Shown here piece after piece: positions 55,133 to 63,551 of a DNA stretch of 64,000 nt. Position numbers and translations under genes: made by a program. Every line of letters begins with the position of its first letter. Position 1 is the stretch's first letter. The notes beneath the pieces are model-generated. The model worked only from the letters and a program-made list of their open reading frames with translations. It did not search any database and had not been told where the DNA came from. The stretch is taken from positions 620,001 to 684,000 of the forward strand of contig NZ_JADPJI010000002.1 in assembly GCF_023073355.1 (NCBI RefSeq), given 5' to 3'. This stretch comes from Bradyrhizobium sp. 199 (GTDB lineage: Bacteria > Pseudomonadota > Alphaproteobacteria > Rhizobiales > Xanthobacteraceae).

Positions 55133-56191
55133 ATGGCGTCCCTGATCGCGGGCGGGGTGGATTGCGATGTGCATCCGGCCGTGCCGCATCTGACCAGCTT
55201 GCTGCCGTATCTGAACGATTACTGGCGCGATCAGGTGACGACGCGCGGCATGGTCGATCTCGTCTCGCAATCCTATCCCGAGAGGTCGCCGATCGTGGCG
55301 CGGCCCGATTGGCGCCCCGAAAGCGGCAAGCCGGGCGAGAGCCTGGCGGATATGCAGCGCCATGTGCTCGATCCCTTACAGCTCGAGCTCGCCATCTGCA
55401 ATCCGCTCTACGGTGTGCAGATGATCTTCTCCGAGGATATGCAGGCGGCCTTCTGCCGCGCGCTGAACGATTGGCTCGCCAAGGAATGGCTCGATCGCGA
55501 CAAGCGGCTGCGCGGCTCGATCGTGATCCCGACGCAAAGCGTCGAGAAGGCCGTCGCCGAGATCGAGCGCTGCGCGCAGGACAAGCGCTTCGTTCAGGTG
55601 CTGATGCTGGTCATGGGCGACACGCCGCTGGGCAAGCGCGCGCTGTGGCCGATCTATGAAGCCGCGCAGCGGCTCGGACTGCCGGTCGGCATCCACGCAG
55701 GTTCCGCCTATCACAATCCGCCGACCGCCGTGGGATGGGGTTCCTATCACATCGAGGATTATGTCGGGCAGGCCCAGGCATTCCAGACCCAGCTTACCAG
55801 CCTGATCGTCGAGGGGGTGTTCGCTAAATATCCGCGCCTGAAGATGGTGATGCTGGAGTCAGGCGTCTCCTGGATCTCCCCCTATCTCTGGCGGCTGCAC
55901 AAGTTCTGGCGCGGGGTGCGGATGGAAACGCCTTGGGTCGATCGTGCGCCGCTGGAGATTGTGCGCAGCAACATCCGCTTCTCGTTGCAGCCATTTGATG
56001 CACCGCCAGATGACGCGACATTAATTCGCCTGTTTGATCATATGCAGTCGGACGAATTGGTCCTATTCTCCACGGACTATCCGCACTGGCAGTTCGACGG
56101 CCAGGACGCGCTGCCCGAAGGTCTGTCCCCCGATCTCGTGCGCAAGATCATGATCGACAATCCGCATGCGACCTATCCCCGCCTGACTTAG
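55133..56191 (+). CDS. Amidohydrolase (PF04909-type), first of a pair
   Basis: 352 residues; VDCDVHPAVPH near residue 9-19 with the DxH metal motif and FSTDYPHWQFD near 305. Resembles the ACMSD/gamma-resorcylate decarboxylase-type group. First gene of a three-gene operon with a second amidohydrolase and a Rieske protein. Substrate unknown; aromatic acid ring products are likely. Confidence 0.82.
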   Translation: MASLIAGGVDCDVHPAVPHLTSLLPYLNDYWRDQVTTRGMVDLVSQSYPERSPIVARPDWRPESGKPGESLADMQRHVLDPLQLELAICNPLYGVQMIFSEDMQAAFCRALNDWLAKEWLDRDKRLRGSIVIPTQSVEKAVAEIERCAQDKRFVQVLMLVMGDTPLGKRALWPIYEAAQRLGLPVGIHAGSAYHNPPTAVGWGSYHIEDYVGQAQAFQTQLTSLIVEGVFAKYPRLKMVMLESGVSWISPYLWRLHKFWRGVRMETPWVDRAPLEIVRSNIRFSLQPFDAPPDDATLIRLFDHMQSDELVLFSTDYPHWQFDGQDALPEGLSPDLVRKIMIDNPHATYPRLT

Positions 56192-56215
56192 CCCGCTGCC
56201 AAAGGAGGCAAGGCG

Positions 56216-57325
56216 ATGAATATCCAGTTCCGCGAGAACCAAGAAGCCGCGTCCCCCCTGACCGTCAAAACCGCGATTGCGGATTGCGACATCCATCCGG
56301 CCCGCGCCACCCGCACCGAACTTTACCCCTATCTCGCCAAACGCTGGCAGCATCATCTCGAAGTCTACGGCGTCCATGCCTATCAGGGCATGATGGACGG
56401 CCCGCCCTATCCCAAGGCCCAGCCCAATGCCTCGCGCCGCGATGCCTATCCGCCCGAAGGCGGGCCGCAGGGCTCCTCGCTTTCCTTCATGCAGAAGCAG
56501 CTGCTCGACCCCAACAATGTGCAGTTGGGGGTGCTCAATCCGCTCAACACCGGGCAGGGCATCCGCAATCACGAACTCGCGGGCGCCTTGTGCTCGGCCA
56601 TCAACGACTGGCAGATCGACAAATGGACCAGCAGGGACAAGCGGCTGAAGGCGTCCATCGTCGTCGCTAACGAGGATGGTTTGTCGGCCGCCGCCGAGAT
56701 CCGCGAGCGCGCCGGCGACAAGAATTTCGTGCAAGTGCTGCTGCTCAGCCGCAATGTCGAGCCGCTCGGCCAGCGCCGCTACTGGCCGATCTATCAGGCC
56801 GCGGAAGAAGCCGGGCTGCCCGTCGGTGTCCACGCCTTCGGCTTCGGCGGCAACCCGATCACGCCCTCGGGCTGGCCTTCTTATTACATCGAAGAGATGG
56901 TGGGGCATTCGCAGTGCCAGCAATCGGCGCTGGCCAGTCTTGTTTTGGAAGGCGTGTTCGAGCGCTTCCCGAAGCTGAAGATGGTGATGATCGAGGCCGG
57001 CTTCGGCTGGGCGCCGTCGCTGGCGTGGCGGCTGGACAAGGTGTGGCAGCGCCTGCGCAGCGAGGTGCCGCATGTGAAGCGTCGGCCGTCGGAATATATC
57101 CGCGAGCAGGTATGGTGGACCACACAGCCGATGGAGGATCCGGAGCGGCGCGAAGATCTGTTCGACGTCATCAACTGGATCGGCTGGGACCGCCTGCTGT
57201 TCGCCACAGACTATCCGCATTGGGATTATGACGAGCCCTCGCGCGTCCTGCCGGCCGGTGTCAGCGAGGCCAATCGCGAGGCGTTCTATCTCGGCAATGC
57301 GAAGAAGCTTTACGGGCTGGCTTGA
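56216..57325 (+). CDS. Amidohydrolase (PF04909-type), second of a pair
   Basis: 369 residues, same family as the preceding gene (ADCDIHPAR near residue 22, FATDYPHWDYD near 330), 24 bases downstream. The two proteins share the overall plan and could act on successive intermediates or as a heteromer (inference). The stop overlaps the ATG of the Rieske gene. Confidence 0.82.
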   Translation: MNIQFRENQEAASPLTVKTAIADCDIHPARATRTELYPYLAKRWQHHLEVYGVHAYQGMMDGPPYPKAQPNASRRDAYPPEGGPQGSSLSFMQKQLLDPNNVQLGVLNPLNTGQGIRNHELAGALCSAINDWQIDKWTSRDKRLKASIVVANEDGLSAAAEIRERAGDKNFVQVLLLSRNVEPLGQRRYWPIYQAAEEAGLPVGVHAFGFGGNPITPSGWPSYYIEEMVGHSQCQQSALASLVLEGVFERFPKLKMVMIEAGFGWAPSLAWRLDKVWQRLRSEVPHVKRRPSEYIREQVWWTTQPMEDPERREDLFDVINWIGWDRLLFATDYPHWDYDEPSRVLPAGVSEANREAFYLGNAKKLYGLA

Positions 57326-57738
57326 TGGCGCGGCATGTGATCGCCGCGGTCGACGAGCTTCCGCCGGGCACGCGAAAACTCCTCGAGATCGACGGGCGGC
57401 CGATTGCGGTCTTCAACATCAAGGGCGAATATTTCGGCCTGATGAACCGCTGCCCGCATCAGGGCGCCGCGCTGTGCGAGGGTCCGCTGATCGGGCTCGC
57501 GCAATCCAGGGAACCTGGCGAGATTGAGTACACCAAGTTAGGGGAGATCATCCGCTGCCCCTGGCACGGCTGGGAGTTCGACATCCGCACCGGCCAGTCC
57601 TATTGCGACCCCCGCCGCTTCCGCGTGAAGGCTTATCCCGCCCAAGTCGAGCCGGGTGCCAGCGTGGTGAAGGGGCCGTATGTCGCCGAGACCGTTACGG
57701 TCAGGATCGAGAGCGATTACGTGGTGGTGGAGCTGTAG
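57325..57738 (+). CDS. Rieske [2Fe-2S] protein
   Basis: 137 residues. Ligands Cys43-Pro-His45 and Cys78-Pro-Trp-His81 are intact (NRCPHQGAALC, IRCPWHGWEFD). Small soluble electron carrier or a ferredoxin component of a ring hydroxylase; no oxygenase subunit is next to it. ATG 57325 overlaps the previous stop (TGATG), so the trio is co-translated. Confidence 0.82.
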   Translation: MARHVIAAVDELPPGTRKLLEIDGRPIAVFNIKGEYFGLMNRCPHQGAALCEGPLIGLAQSREPGEIEYTKLGEIIRCPWHGWEFDIRTGQSYCDPRRFRVKAYPAQVEPGASVVKGPYVAETVTVRIESDYVVVEL

Positions 57739-57861
57739 TCCCCCTGTCATTCCGGCAGCGGCAGGGCTTCCATCGTGCAACAGGAATGCTGGGAATGGAC
57801 TCCGGGCTCGCCTCCTCAAGGCACTCCGGAAAGACATCCGGGCGCGGGACGCTGTTGATTG

Positions 57862-58761
57862 TCAGGCTTTATTTTGCGTTGCAGCGATCATCCAGTCGCG
57901 GAACGCGACCAGTTTCGGTGCCTCGCGGCGCCCCTCCGGCGAGACCAGGTAGAAGCCGGCATCCGCCGGCAGCGCGATCTTGAAGGGGACTACGAGGCGC
58001 CCCTTGGCGATGTCGTCCTGGACGTAGGACGTCCGCCCCATCGCCACGCCGATGCCGTCGATCGCGGCCTGGATGGTCATGAAGATCATGTCGAAGGTGA
58101 TGCCGGGATGCCTGGCAATGTCGGCCGGCAGGCCCGCCGCGGTCAGCCACAGCCGCCAATCGTCGCTGTTGGCGTTGGAAGTGTGCAGCAGCGGATGGTG
58201 CCGCAGGTCTTCAGGCCGGCGCAGCGGCTTGTCGCCGCGTAGCAGCGACGGGCTGCACACCGGAAACAGCTCATCCGCCATCAGCCAGTCGGCGCGCAGG
58301 CCGGGCCACTGGCCGCGGCCGTAGCGGATCGCCGCATCGACATTGTCGCGCTGGAAATCGACGAGGGTAGTGGAGGTGGTGATGCGGACATCGATGCCCG
58401 GATGCTGCTCCTGGAAATCCGTCAGCCGCGGCAGCAGCCATTTCGCCGCGAGCGAGGCCAGCGTCGAGACCGTCAGCACCTTGTCATCGTCCTTGCGCAG
58501 CAACCGGTCGGTCGCGAGCCGGAGGTCATTGAAGGCGGCACGGACGCCCGGCAGATAGTCGCGGGCTTCCGGCGTCAGCGCCAGCGCGCGGTTCTGCCGG
58601 ATGAACAGGCGGATGCCGAGCTCCTCTTCGAGCCTTCGGATCTGATGGCTGATCGCGGTCTGCGTCACGTTCAGCTCGCTGGCGGCCAGCGTGAAGCTGA
58701 GATGGCGCGCGGCGGCCTCGAATGCCCGCAATCCGTTCAGGGAGGGCAATCTGGCAGTCAT
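57862..58761 (-). CDS. LysR-family transcriptional regulator (GcvA-like)
   Basis: 299 residues: N-terminal winged helix (about 1-60, FEAAARHLSFTLAASELNVT) and a periplasmic-binding-like effector domain. Closest in feel to the GcvA/AmpR group. It converges with the amidohydrolase/Rieske operon and is divergent from the DUF1127 gene across 110 bases, so it may regulate either; neither is proven. Confidence 0.85.
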   Translation of the reverse strand: MTARLPSLNGLRAFEAAARHLSFTLAASELNVTQTAISHQIRRLEEELGIRLFIRQNRALALTPEARDYLPGVRAAFNDLRLATDRLLRKDDDKVLTVSTLASLAAKWLLPRLTDFQEQHPGIDVRITTSTTLVDFQRDNVDAAIRYGRGQWPGLRADWLMADELFPVCSPSLLRGDKPLRRPEDLRHHPLLHTSNANSDDWRLWLTAAGLPADIARHPGITFDMIFMTIQAAIDGIGVAMGRTSYVQDDIAKGRLVVPFKIALPADAGFYLVSPEGRREAPKLVAFRDWMIAATQNKA

Positions 58762-58871
58762 TTGGCAGCAGGATACATGACGTTATTTCATGCGAAAGGG
58801 TACAAATTGTCGTTTGTCGCGGTGCACTAGGAAGCAGATATTGGCGGTCAAGTTAGCTCCAGGAGCTTAAA

Positions 58872-59075
58872 ATGTCTACTTTGACCCACAACTCGATGAC
58901 AAATCATCATGCGCCAGGCCTGCTCCAGCAGGTCGGTGAGATGCTTCACGTCTGGCACGAGCGCTACCGCACCCGCCGCGAGCTCACGCACTGGACCGCC
59001 CGGGATCTCCAGGACGTCGGCCTGTCCTGGTCCGACATCGCCTATGAGGCCGACAAACCCTTCTGGCGGGCCTGA
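58872..59075 (+). CDS. DUF1127 protein
   Basis: 67 residues with the DUF1127 core (RYRTRRELTHWTARDLQDVGLSW). AGGAG precedes the ATG, and a strong terminator follows. Such short basic proteins are abundant in rhizobia and some affect phosphate or C1 metabolism; role here unknown. Confidence 0.85.
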   Translation: MSTLTHNSMTNHHAPGLLQQVGEMLHVWHERYRTRRELTHWTARDLQDVGLSWSDIAYEADKPFWRA

Positions 59076-59086
59076 TTGGCCGCCAG

Positions 59087-59128
59087 GCCGGCGCCGCCTG
59101 ACTGTGGGGGCGCCGGCGGTCCTTTTTT
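59087..59128 (+). terminator. Rho-independent terminator
   Basis: 9-bp perfect stem GCCGGCGCC/GGCGCCGGC (59087-59095 with 59109-59117) followed by a T-run ending about 59128. It closes the DUF1127 transcript. Confidence 0.8.
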
Positions 59129-59143
59129 CGCTTGGCATGTGTC

Positions 59144-59767
59144 ATGAGCACTCTTCGCCTCGAAGACCTGAAGCAATATTCGGACAGGCTGCGCACCCGC
59201 CGCGGCGAGGCGCTCAACGTGCGCTTCGTCGGGCCGCGCGATGCCGACGAACTCCAGCACTATTTCCGCTCGCTCTCGACGCGCTCCCGCTACAACCGCT
59301 TCTTCGGCGCGATCAGCGAGCTGCCAAAGGGACTACTGCACGACTTCCTCGAGGTCGGTGAGCGCCAACGCTTTACCGTGGTCGCGACCATGATGGTCGA
59401 CGGCTTCGAGACCATCGTGGCCGAGGCGCGCTATGCGCTGCACGCCGAATCCGCGACATTGGAATTCGGTCTGTCGGTCGATGATCGCTGGCAGGGCCAC
59501 GGCATTGCCACGGCGCTGCTGAAGAACCTCGAATGCCGCGCCGCAGCGCTGGGCGCCGAGCACATCTTCGGCGACACGCTGCGCTCCAACGAAACCATGC
59601 TCTCGCTCGCGCGCAAATCCGGTTTCGCCTTCGTCAATCATCCTGATGATTGGAAGCTGGTGCGCTTCGACAAGGAGATCTCGGTCGCACCGAATGACAT
59701 TCCGTGCGCGAGCTGGCGCCTCGCCGCCCTTTCCCGTCAGGCCGATAGCCCCTCAGCCTCGGTCTGA
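59144..59767 (+). CDS. GNAT-family acetyltransferase
   Basis: 207 residues. Acetyl-CoA-binding motif DDRWQGHGIATALL near 111-125; the first 50 residues resemble the helical lead-in of Pat-like N-acetyltransferases. Acetylates an amine or protein; target unknown. ATG 59144 is in frame with a longer but less likely start at 59132. Confidence 0.78.
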   Translation: MSTLRLEDLKQYSDRLRTRRGEALNVRFVGPRDADELQHYFRSLSTRSRYNRFFGAISELPKGLLHDFLEVGERQRFTVVATMMVDGFETIVAEARYALHAESATLEFGLSVDDRWQGHGIATALLKNLECRAAALGAEHIFGDTLRSNETMLSLARKSGFAFVNHPDDWKLVRFDKEISVAPNDIPCASWRLAALSRQADSPSASV

Positions 59768-59777
59768 CACAACTGCA

Positions 59778-59814
59778 AGCCCGGCTCTGGTGAAACAGCG
59801 CCGGGCTTTTTTTT
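59778..59814 (+). terminator. Rho-independent terminator
   Basis: AGCCCGGC (59778-59785) and GCCGGGCT (59800-59807) with eight Ts after the stem, 11 bases after the acetyltransferase stop. Convergent with the crotonase gene. Confidence 0.85.
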
Positions 59815-59838
59815 ATTCTCCGCGGTCTCTTTCCCAAG

Positions 59839-59873
59839 TCACTCCGGCGCGCGTAGCGCGAACCCGGAATGAC
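59839..59873. repeat. REP-like palindrome
   Basis: GTCACTCCGG...CCGGAATGAC with a CGCGC/GCGCG inner pair. Same type as 60742-60781. Confidence 0.6.
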
Positions 59874-59891
59874 GCCGTGAGCGTTTAGTTG

Positions 59892-60722
59892 CTACTTCCC
59901 CGCAAACACCGCTTTGCGCTTCTCGATGAAGGCCTGCACAGCTTCCTTGTGATCGGCGGTTGTGGTGAGGCGGATCAGCCGTTCGGCCTCGTGGTCACGC
60001 GCCGTCTCGAAATCGAACAGCACGGCTTCGTCGAGATTGTCCTTCATGTAGCGCAGCGCCAGGCGCGGGCCATCGGCGAGCGATTTCGCAAGTGCAAAGG
60101 CTTCGGCTTGAAGTTTGTCGTCAGGCACGACGCGATTGACGAGGCCGATCGCCTCGCACCTGGCAGCATCCACCCGATCGCCCGTGAACATCAATTCGCG
60201 CGCCCGCGCGGTGCCGACCAGCCGCGTCAACAGCCAGGCGATGCCGTAGTCGCCGCTGAGCGCAATGCGGGCATAGCCGGTGGAGACGAAGGCAGATTGC
60301 GCTGCGATGCGGATGTCGCAGGCCATGGCGATGGCGAGCCCGGCGCCGACCGCGGGGCCGGGCAGCGCGGCGATAGTCGGCTTGCGCACCGACATCAGCG
60401 CGCCGGTGAGCAGTCGCTGCCGCTCCTGGAGGTCGGCGACTTTGTCCTCAAAGGGCATCTCGAGCTTCGCCTTGTCGCGATGCGCACCCATGCCCTTGAC
60501 GTTGCCGCCGGCGCAGAACGCCTCGCCTGCGCCGGTCAGCAGCAGCGCGCCGACATCGGGATTTTCACCGCAGGTGCGGATCATTGTGCGCAGCGCCGGG
60601 GTCAGTGCGTCCGACAGAGAATTGCGCGCCTCCGGCCGGTTCAGCGTGATCACCGCGACGCGGTCGCGGATGACGCAGAGGAGTTCGTTGGTGCCGGTAT
60701 CGATGGTGGTTTCCATGGTCAT
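59892..60722 (-). CDS. Enoyl-CoA hydratase/isomerase-family protein
   Basis: 276 residues from ATG 60722 (GGGGAG four bases upstream). Crotonase fold: oxyanion loop segment GALLLTGAGEAFCAGGNVKG near 60-79 and the second part GPAVGAGLAIAMACDIR near 123-139. By eye, the two hydratase Glu positions (E144/E164 in rat ECH) are not Glu; a PaaG/isomerase-like chemistry or another activity is possible. In the cluster with an SDR and an acyl-CoA dehydrogenase. Confidence 0.82.
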   Translation of the reverse strand: MTMETTIDTGTNELLCVIRDRVAVITLNRPEARNSLSDALTPALRTMIRTCGENPDVGALLLTGAGEAFCAGGNVKGMGAHRDKAKLEMPFEDKVADLQERQRLLTGALMSVRKPTIAALPGPAVGAGLAIAMACDIRIAAQSAFVSTGYARIALSGDYGIAWLLTRLVGTARARELMFTGDRVDAARCEAIGLVNRVVPDDKLQAEAFALAKSLADGPRLALRYMKDNLDEAVLFDFETARDHEAERLIRLTTTADHKEAVQAFIEKRKAVFAGK

Positions 60723-60741
60723 GTCGCTCCCCGTTTTTGCT

Positions 60742-60781
60742 GTCATTCCGGGGCGGTGCGAAGCATCGTACCCGGAATGAC
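60742..60781. repeat. REP-like palindrome
   Basis: TGTCATTCCGGG...CCCGGAATGACG, between the crotonase and SDR genes. It resembles the copy at 59839-59873. Confidence 0.6.
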
Positions 60782-60790
60782 GAACTGAAC

Positions 60791-61492
60791 TCAAAACTTC
60801 TCTACCCAGGGCCGCAGCTCGAGCTCCCAGCTCCAGGCGCTGCGCGGCTGCTGCAACACGTTCCAGTAGCTCTCGGCGATCGCATCGGGATCGAGCATCG
60901 AGTCCGGCTTGTCATCCGGCTCACTCCGCACAGCGCTGCGAATGCCGCCATCGATCACGAAATGCGCGATATGGATGCCTTGCGGCGACAGCTCCCGCGC
61001 CAGGCTCTGCGCCAGTCCCCGCAACGCGAACTTGCCCATCGCGAACGAGGCCGATTGCGCATAGCCCTTGACGCTGGCGGAGGCGCCGGTGAACAGGATC
61101 GCACCGTGTTTGTTCGGCAGCATGCGCTTGGCCGCCTGCTGCGCCACCAGGAAGCCGCCATAGGCACTGACCGCGATCGCTTGCGCCACATCGGCCGGAA
61201 CGAGATCCACGACCGGCCCGCGGGTGCGGCCGCTGGCGTTGTAGACGACGAGGTCGGGCGTGCCGATCTCGCGCTCGACGAGACCGAACAGGCGTTCGAC
61301 CTCGTCGGGTTCGGTGGCGTTGCAGGAATAGGCTTTCGCGCCCGTCTCAGTGCAGAGCGCGCCAAGCTTCTCGATCTTTCGGGCGGCCAGCGCAACGCGA
61401 ATGCCTTGCGCGGCGAGCAAGCGCGCCAGCGAGGCGCTGAGGCCCTCGCCGGCACCGACGATGAGAGCGATCTTGTATTTCGGATGTTCCAT
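60791..61492 (-). CDS. Short-chain dehydrogenase-like protein lacking the catalytic Tyr
   Basis: 233 residues from ATG 61492. Rossmann start IALIVGAGEGLS (GxxxGxG-type, residues about 8-19), VYNASG, and TGASAS Ser segment. The Tyr of YxxxK reads Phe: FAMGKFALRG, so ordinary SDR redox chemistry is doubtful. It may be a non-redox SDR-like protein or use another residue. Likely in the same transcript direction as the crotonase. Confidence 0.75.
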   Translation of the reverse strand: MEHPKYKIALIVGAGEGLSASLARLLAAQGIRVALAARKIEKLGALCTETGAKAYSCNATEPDEVERLFGLVEREIGTPDLVVYNASGRTRGPVVDLVPADVAQAIAVSAYGGFLVAQQAAKRMLPNKHGAILFTGASASVKGYAQSASFAMGKFALRGLAQSLARELSPQGIHIAHFVIDGGIRSAVRSEPDDKPDSMLDPDAIAESYWNVLQQPRSAWSWELELRPWVEKF

Positions 61493-61721
61493 GGCGTGAT
61501 CTCTTGGGACAGGGAGAGCTTGATCTATGCACGGGCCGCGCGGGCAACCAGCCGGCGCGGTCACAATTCCGCAGGGCGAATTGCTCCCTCACGGCGGTCA
61601 TGCCTCCCTGACAATTTGCGGCTTTATCGCGATCCGCGGCTGGAGCATGATCGACATCATCCAACGCGGCAAGCGCCAAATCAGCGCAAAGTCCGCATGG
61701 CGGGAACGATAGAGGACGATC

Positions 61722-63506
61722 ATGCACAAGCCGGTCACAGCACAGCCGAAAAACGTCGCGGCCGAGCAACCCGGCCTGCTGGCGCCCGATACATCGGGTA
61801 TGAATTTCTACCGCGCCGATCCCGCGCTCGCCGACCTCCTGCGCATTCATCTGCCGGACGCGCTATTCCGCCACATCGAGCCGCATCTCGACCGTCTCGG
61901 CGAACTCGCCGGTGGCCGTCTCGACGAGTGCGCGCGCCTCGCAGACCGGCACACGCCGATGCTGCACCAGCGCGACAAGTTCGGCCGTGACGTGCAGTGG
62001 ATCGAGTATCATCCGGCCTATCGCGAGTTGGAGAATGCAGCGTTCGGCGAATTCGGCATCCATGCGCTCTCGCTCCGCAAGGGCATCATGGGCTGGCCGG
62101 ACAAATACCCTGTCGTGGCCAAACACGCTTTCACCTTCCTGTTCAACCAGACCGAATTCGGCATGGGCTGTCCGATCAACGTCACCGACGGTTGCGCCAA
62201 GCTGCTGGCGAATTTCGGCAGCGAGGCGCTGAAGGCGAAATATCTCGACGGCCTGACCTCGACCGACATGAGCAAGCTGACGCAGGGCGGCCAGTTCATG
62301 ACCGAGAAGGAGGGCGGCTCCGATGTCGGCACGCTGACGACGCGAGCGGTGCAGGAGGGCGATCATTGGCGCCTCACTGGCGAAAAATGGTTCTGCTCGA
62401 ATGCCGATGCCAAGGTCGTGATGCTGCTGGCCCGGCCCGAAGGCGCCGGCCCCGGCACGCGCGGCGTCGGCCTGTTCCTGATGCCGCGCTTCCTCGACGA
62501 CGGCTCGCAGAACCACTACCGGATCGTCCGTCTCAAGGACAAGCTCGGGACACGTTCGATGGCCTCCGGCGAGATCAAGCTGGAAGGCGCGATCGCCTAC
62601 GCCGTCGGCAAGCTTGACCGGGGCTTCGTGCAGATGGCCGAGATGGTGAACTCGTCGCGGCTCTCCAACGGCGTCAAGTCCACCGCGCTGATGCGCCGCG
62701 CCTATCATGACGGGATGACGGTCGCGACCAACCGTGTCGTGTTCGGCCAGCGCATCATCGACCTGCCGCTCGGCCGACGGCAGATGCTGAAAATCATGCT
62801 GCCGGTCGAGCAAGCGCTGTCGATGAGCTTTCTCACGGCCGATGCGCTCGATCGCGCCGAAGCCGGCAGCCAGGATGCGGCAGCGCTGTTGCGCATCCTC
62901 ACCCCGACGCTGAAATTCCGCGCCACGCGCGATGCCCGGAAGGTCTGCGGCGATGCGCTCGAGATGCGCGGCGGCATCGGCTATATCGAGGAGTTCGCCA
63001 CGGCCCGCCTGCTGCGCGATGCGCATCTCGGCTCGGTCTGGGAAGGCACCGGCAACATCGTCGCCATCGATGCACTGCGACGCGCGGTCGGCCGTCACGG
63101 CGCCGAATCCGCGCTAACGGCCGATCTGCACGCCCGGCTCGACGACAGCGCCTCCGTGCCGCAGGCCTGGCGCGACCGTTTGCGCGGTCTGGTCGACCGC
63201 GCCGTCGGCTTCGCACGCGAAGTGGCGGGCAACGCCGACAACGAGTCCGATGCGCGGCGTGCCACCAGCCTGCTCTATCATGTCGCAAGCGCGGTCGCGC
63301 TCGCCTGGGAGGCGCACCGTATCGACGAGATGCGCGGCGATGCGCGCCGGCTGCTTTTGTCGCGGCTGGTGGTTGATCACCGGGTGTCAGCGAGCGATCC
63401 GTTCCGGCTCACGGAAAATGTCGTGCAGCAAGAGATCGCGGCGCTGCTGCTCGGCGATCGCGCCGCAGGCATGAGCGAGGTTGGCGAACTGGTCCTGGCG
63501 GCGTAG
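61722..63506 (+). CDS. Acyl-CoA dehydrogenase, AidB-like/long form
   Basis: 594 residues, longer than the usual ~380: N-terminal extension, then the ACAD core (TEKEGGSDVGTL near 194-205, GIGYIEEFATARLLRDAHL near 420) and a C-terminal helical extension of about 130 residues. FAD-dependent oxidation of an acyl-CoA or, in AidB, a DNA-protecting function. Next gene is an alcohol dehydrogenase; the pair fits aldehyde or alcohol to acyl-CoA metabolism. Confidence 0.85.
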   Translation: MHKPVTAQPKNVAAEQPGLLAPDTSGMNFYRADPALADLLRIHLPDALFRHIEPHLDRLGELAGGRLDECARLADRHTPMLHQRDKFGRDVQWIEYHPAYRELENAAFGEFGIHALSLRKGIMGWPDKYPVVAKHAFTFLFNQTEFGMGCPINVTDGCAKLLANFGSEALKAKYLDGLTSTDMSKLTQGGQFMTEKEGGSDVGTLTTRAVQEGDHWRLTGEKWFCSNADAKVVMLLARPEGAGPGTRGVGLFLMPRFLDDGSQNHYRIVRLKDKLGTRSMASGEIKLEGAIAYAVGKLDRGFVQMAEMVNSSRLSNGVKSTALMRRAYHDGMTVATNRVVFGQRIIDLPLGRRQMLKIMLPVEQALSMSFLTADALDRAEAGSQDAAALLRILTPTLKFRATRDARKVCGDALEMRGGIGYIEEFATARLLRDAHLGSVWEGTGNIVAIDALRRAVGRHGAESALTADLHARLDDSASVPQAWRDRLRGLVDRAVGFAREVAGNADNESDARRATSLLYHVASAVALAWEAHRIDEMRGDARRLLLSRLVVDHRVSASDPFRLTENVVQQEIAALLLGDRAAGMSEVGELVLAA

Positions 63507-63551
63507 GCTGCTGCCACGCTCAAACCAAAGAAGCGCGATAGGGAGTGCTCG

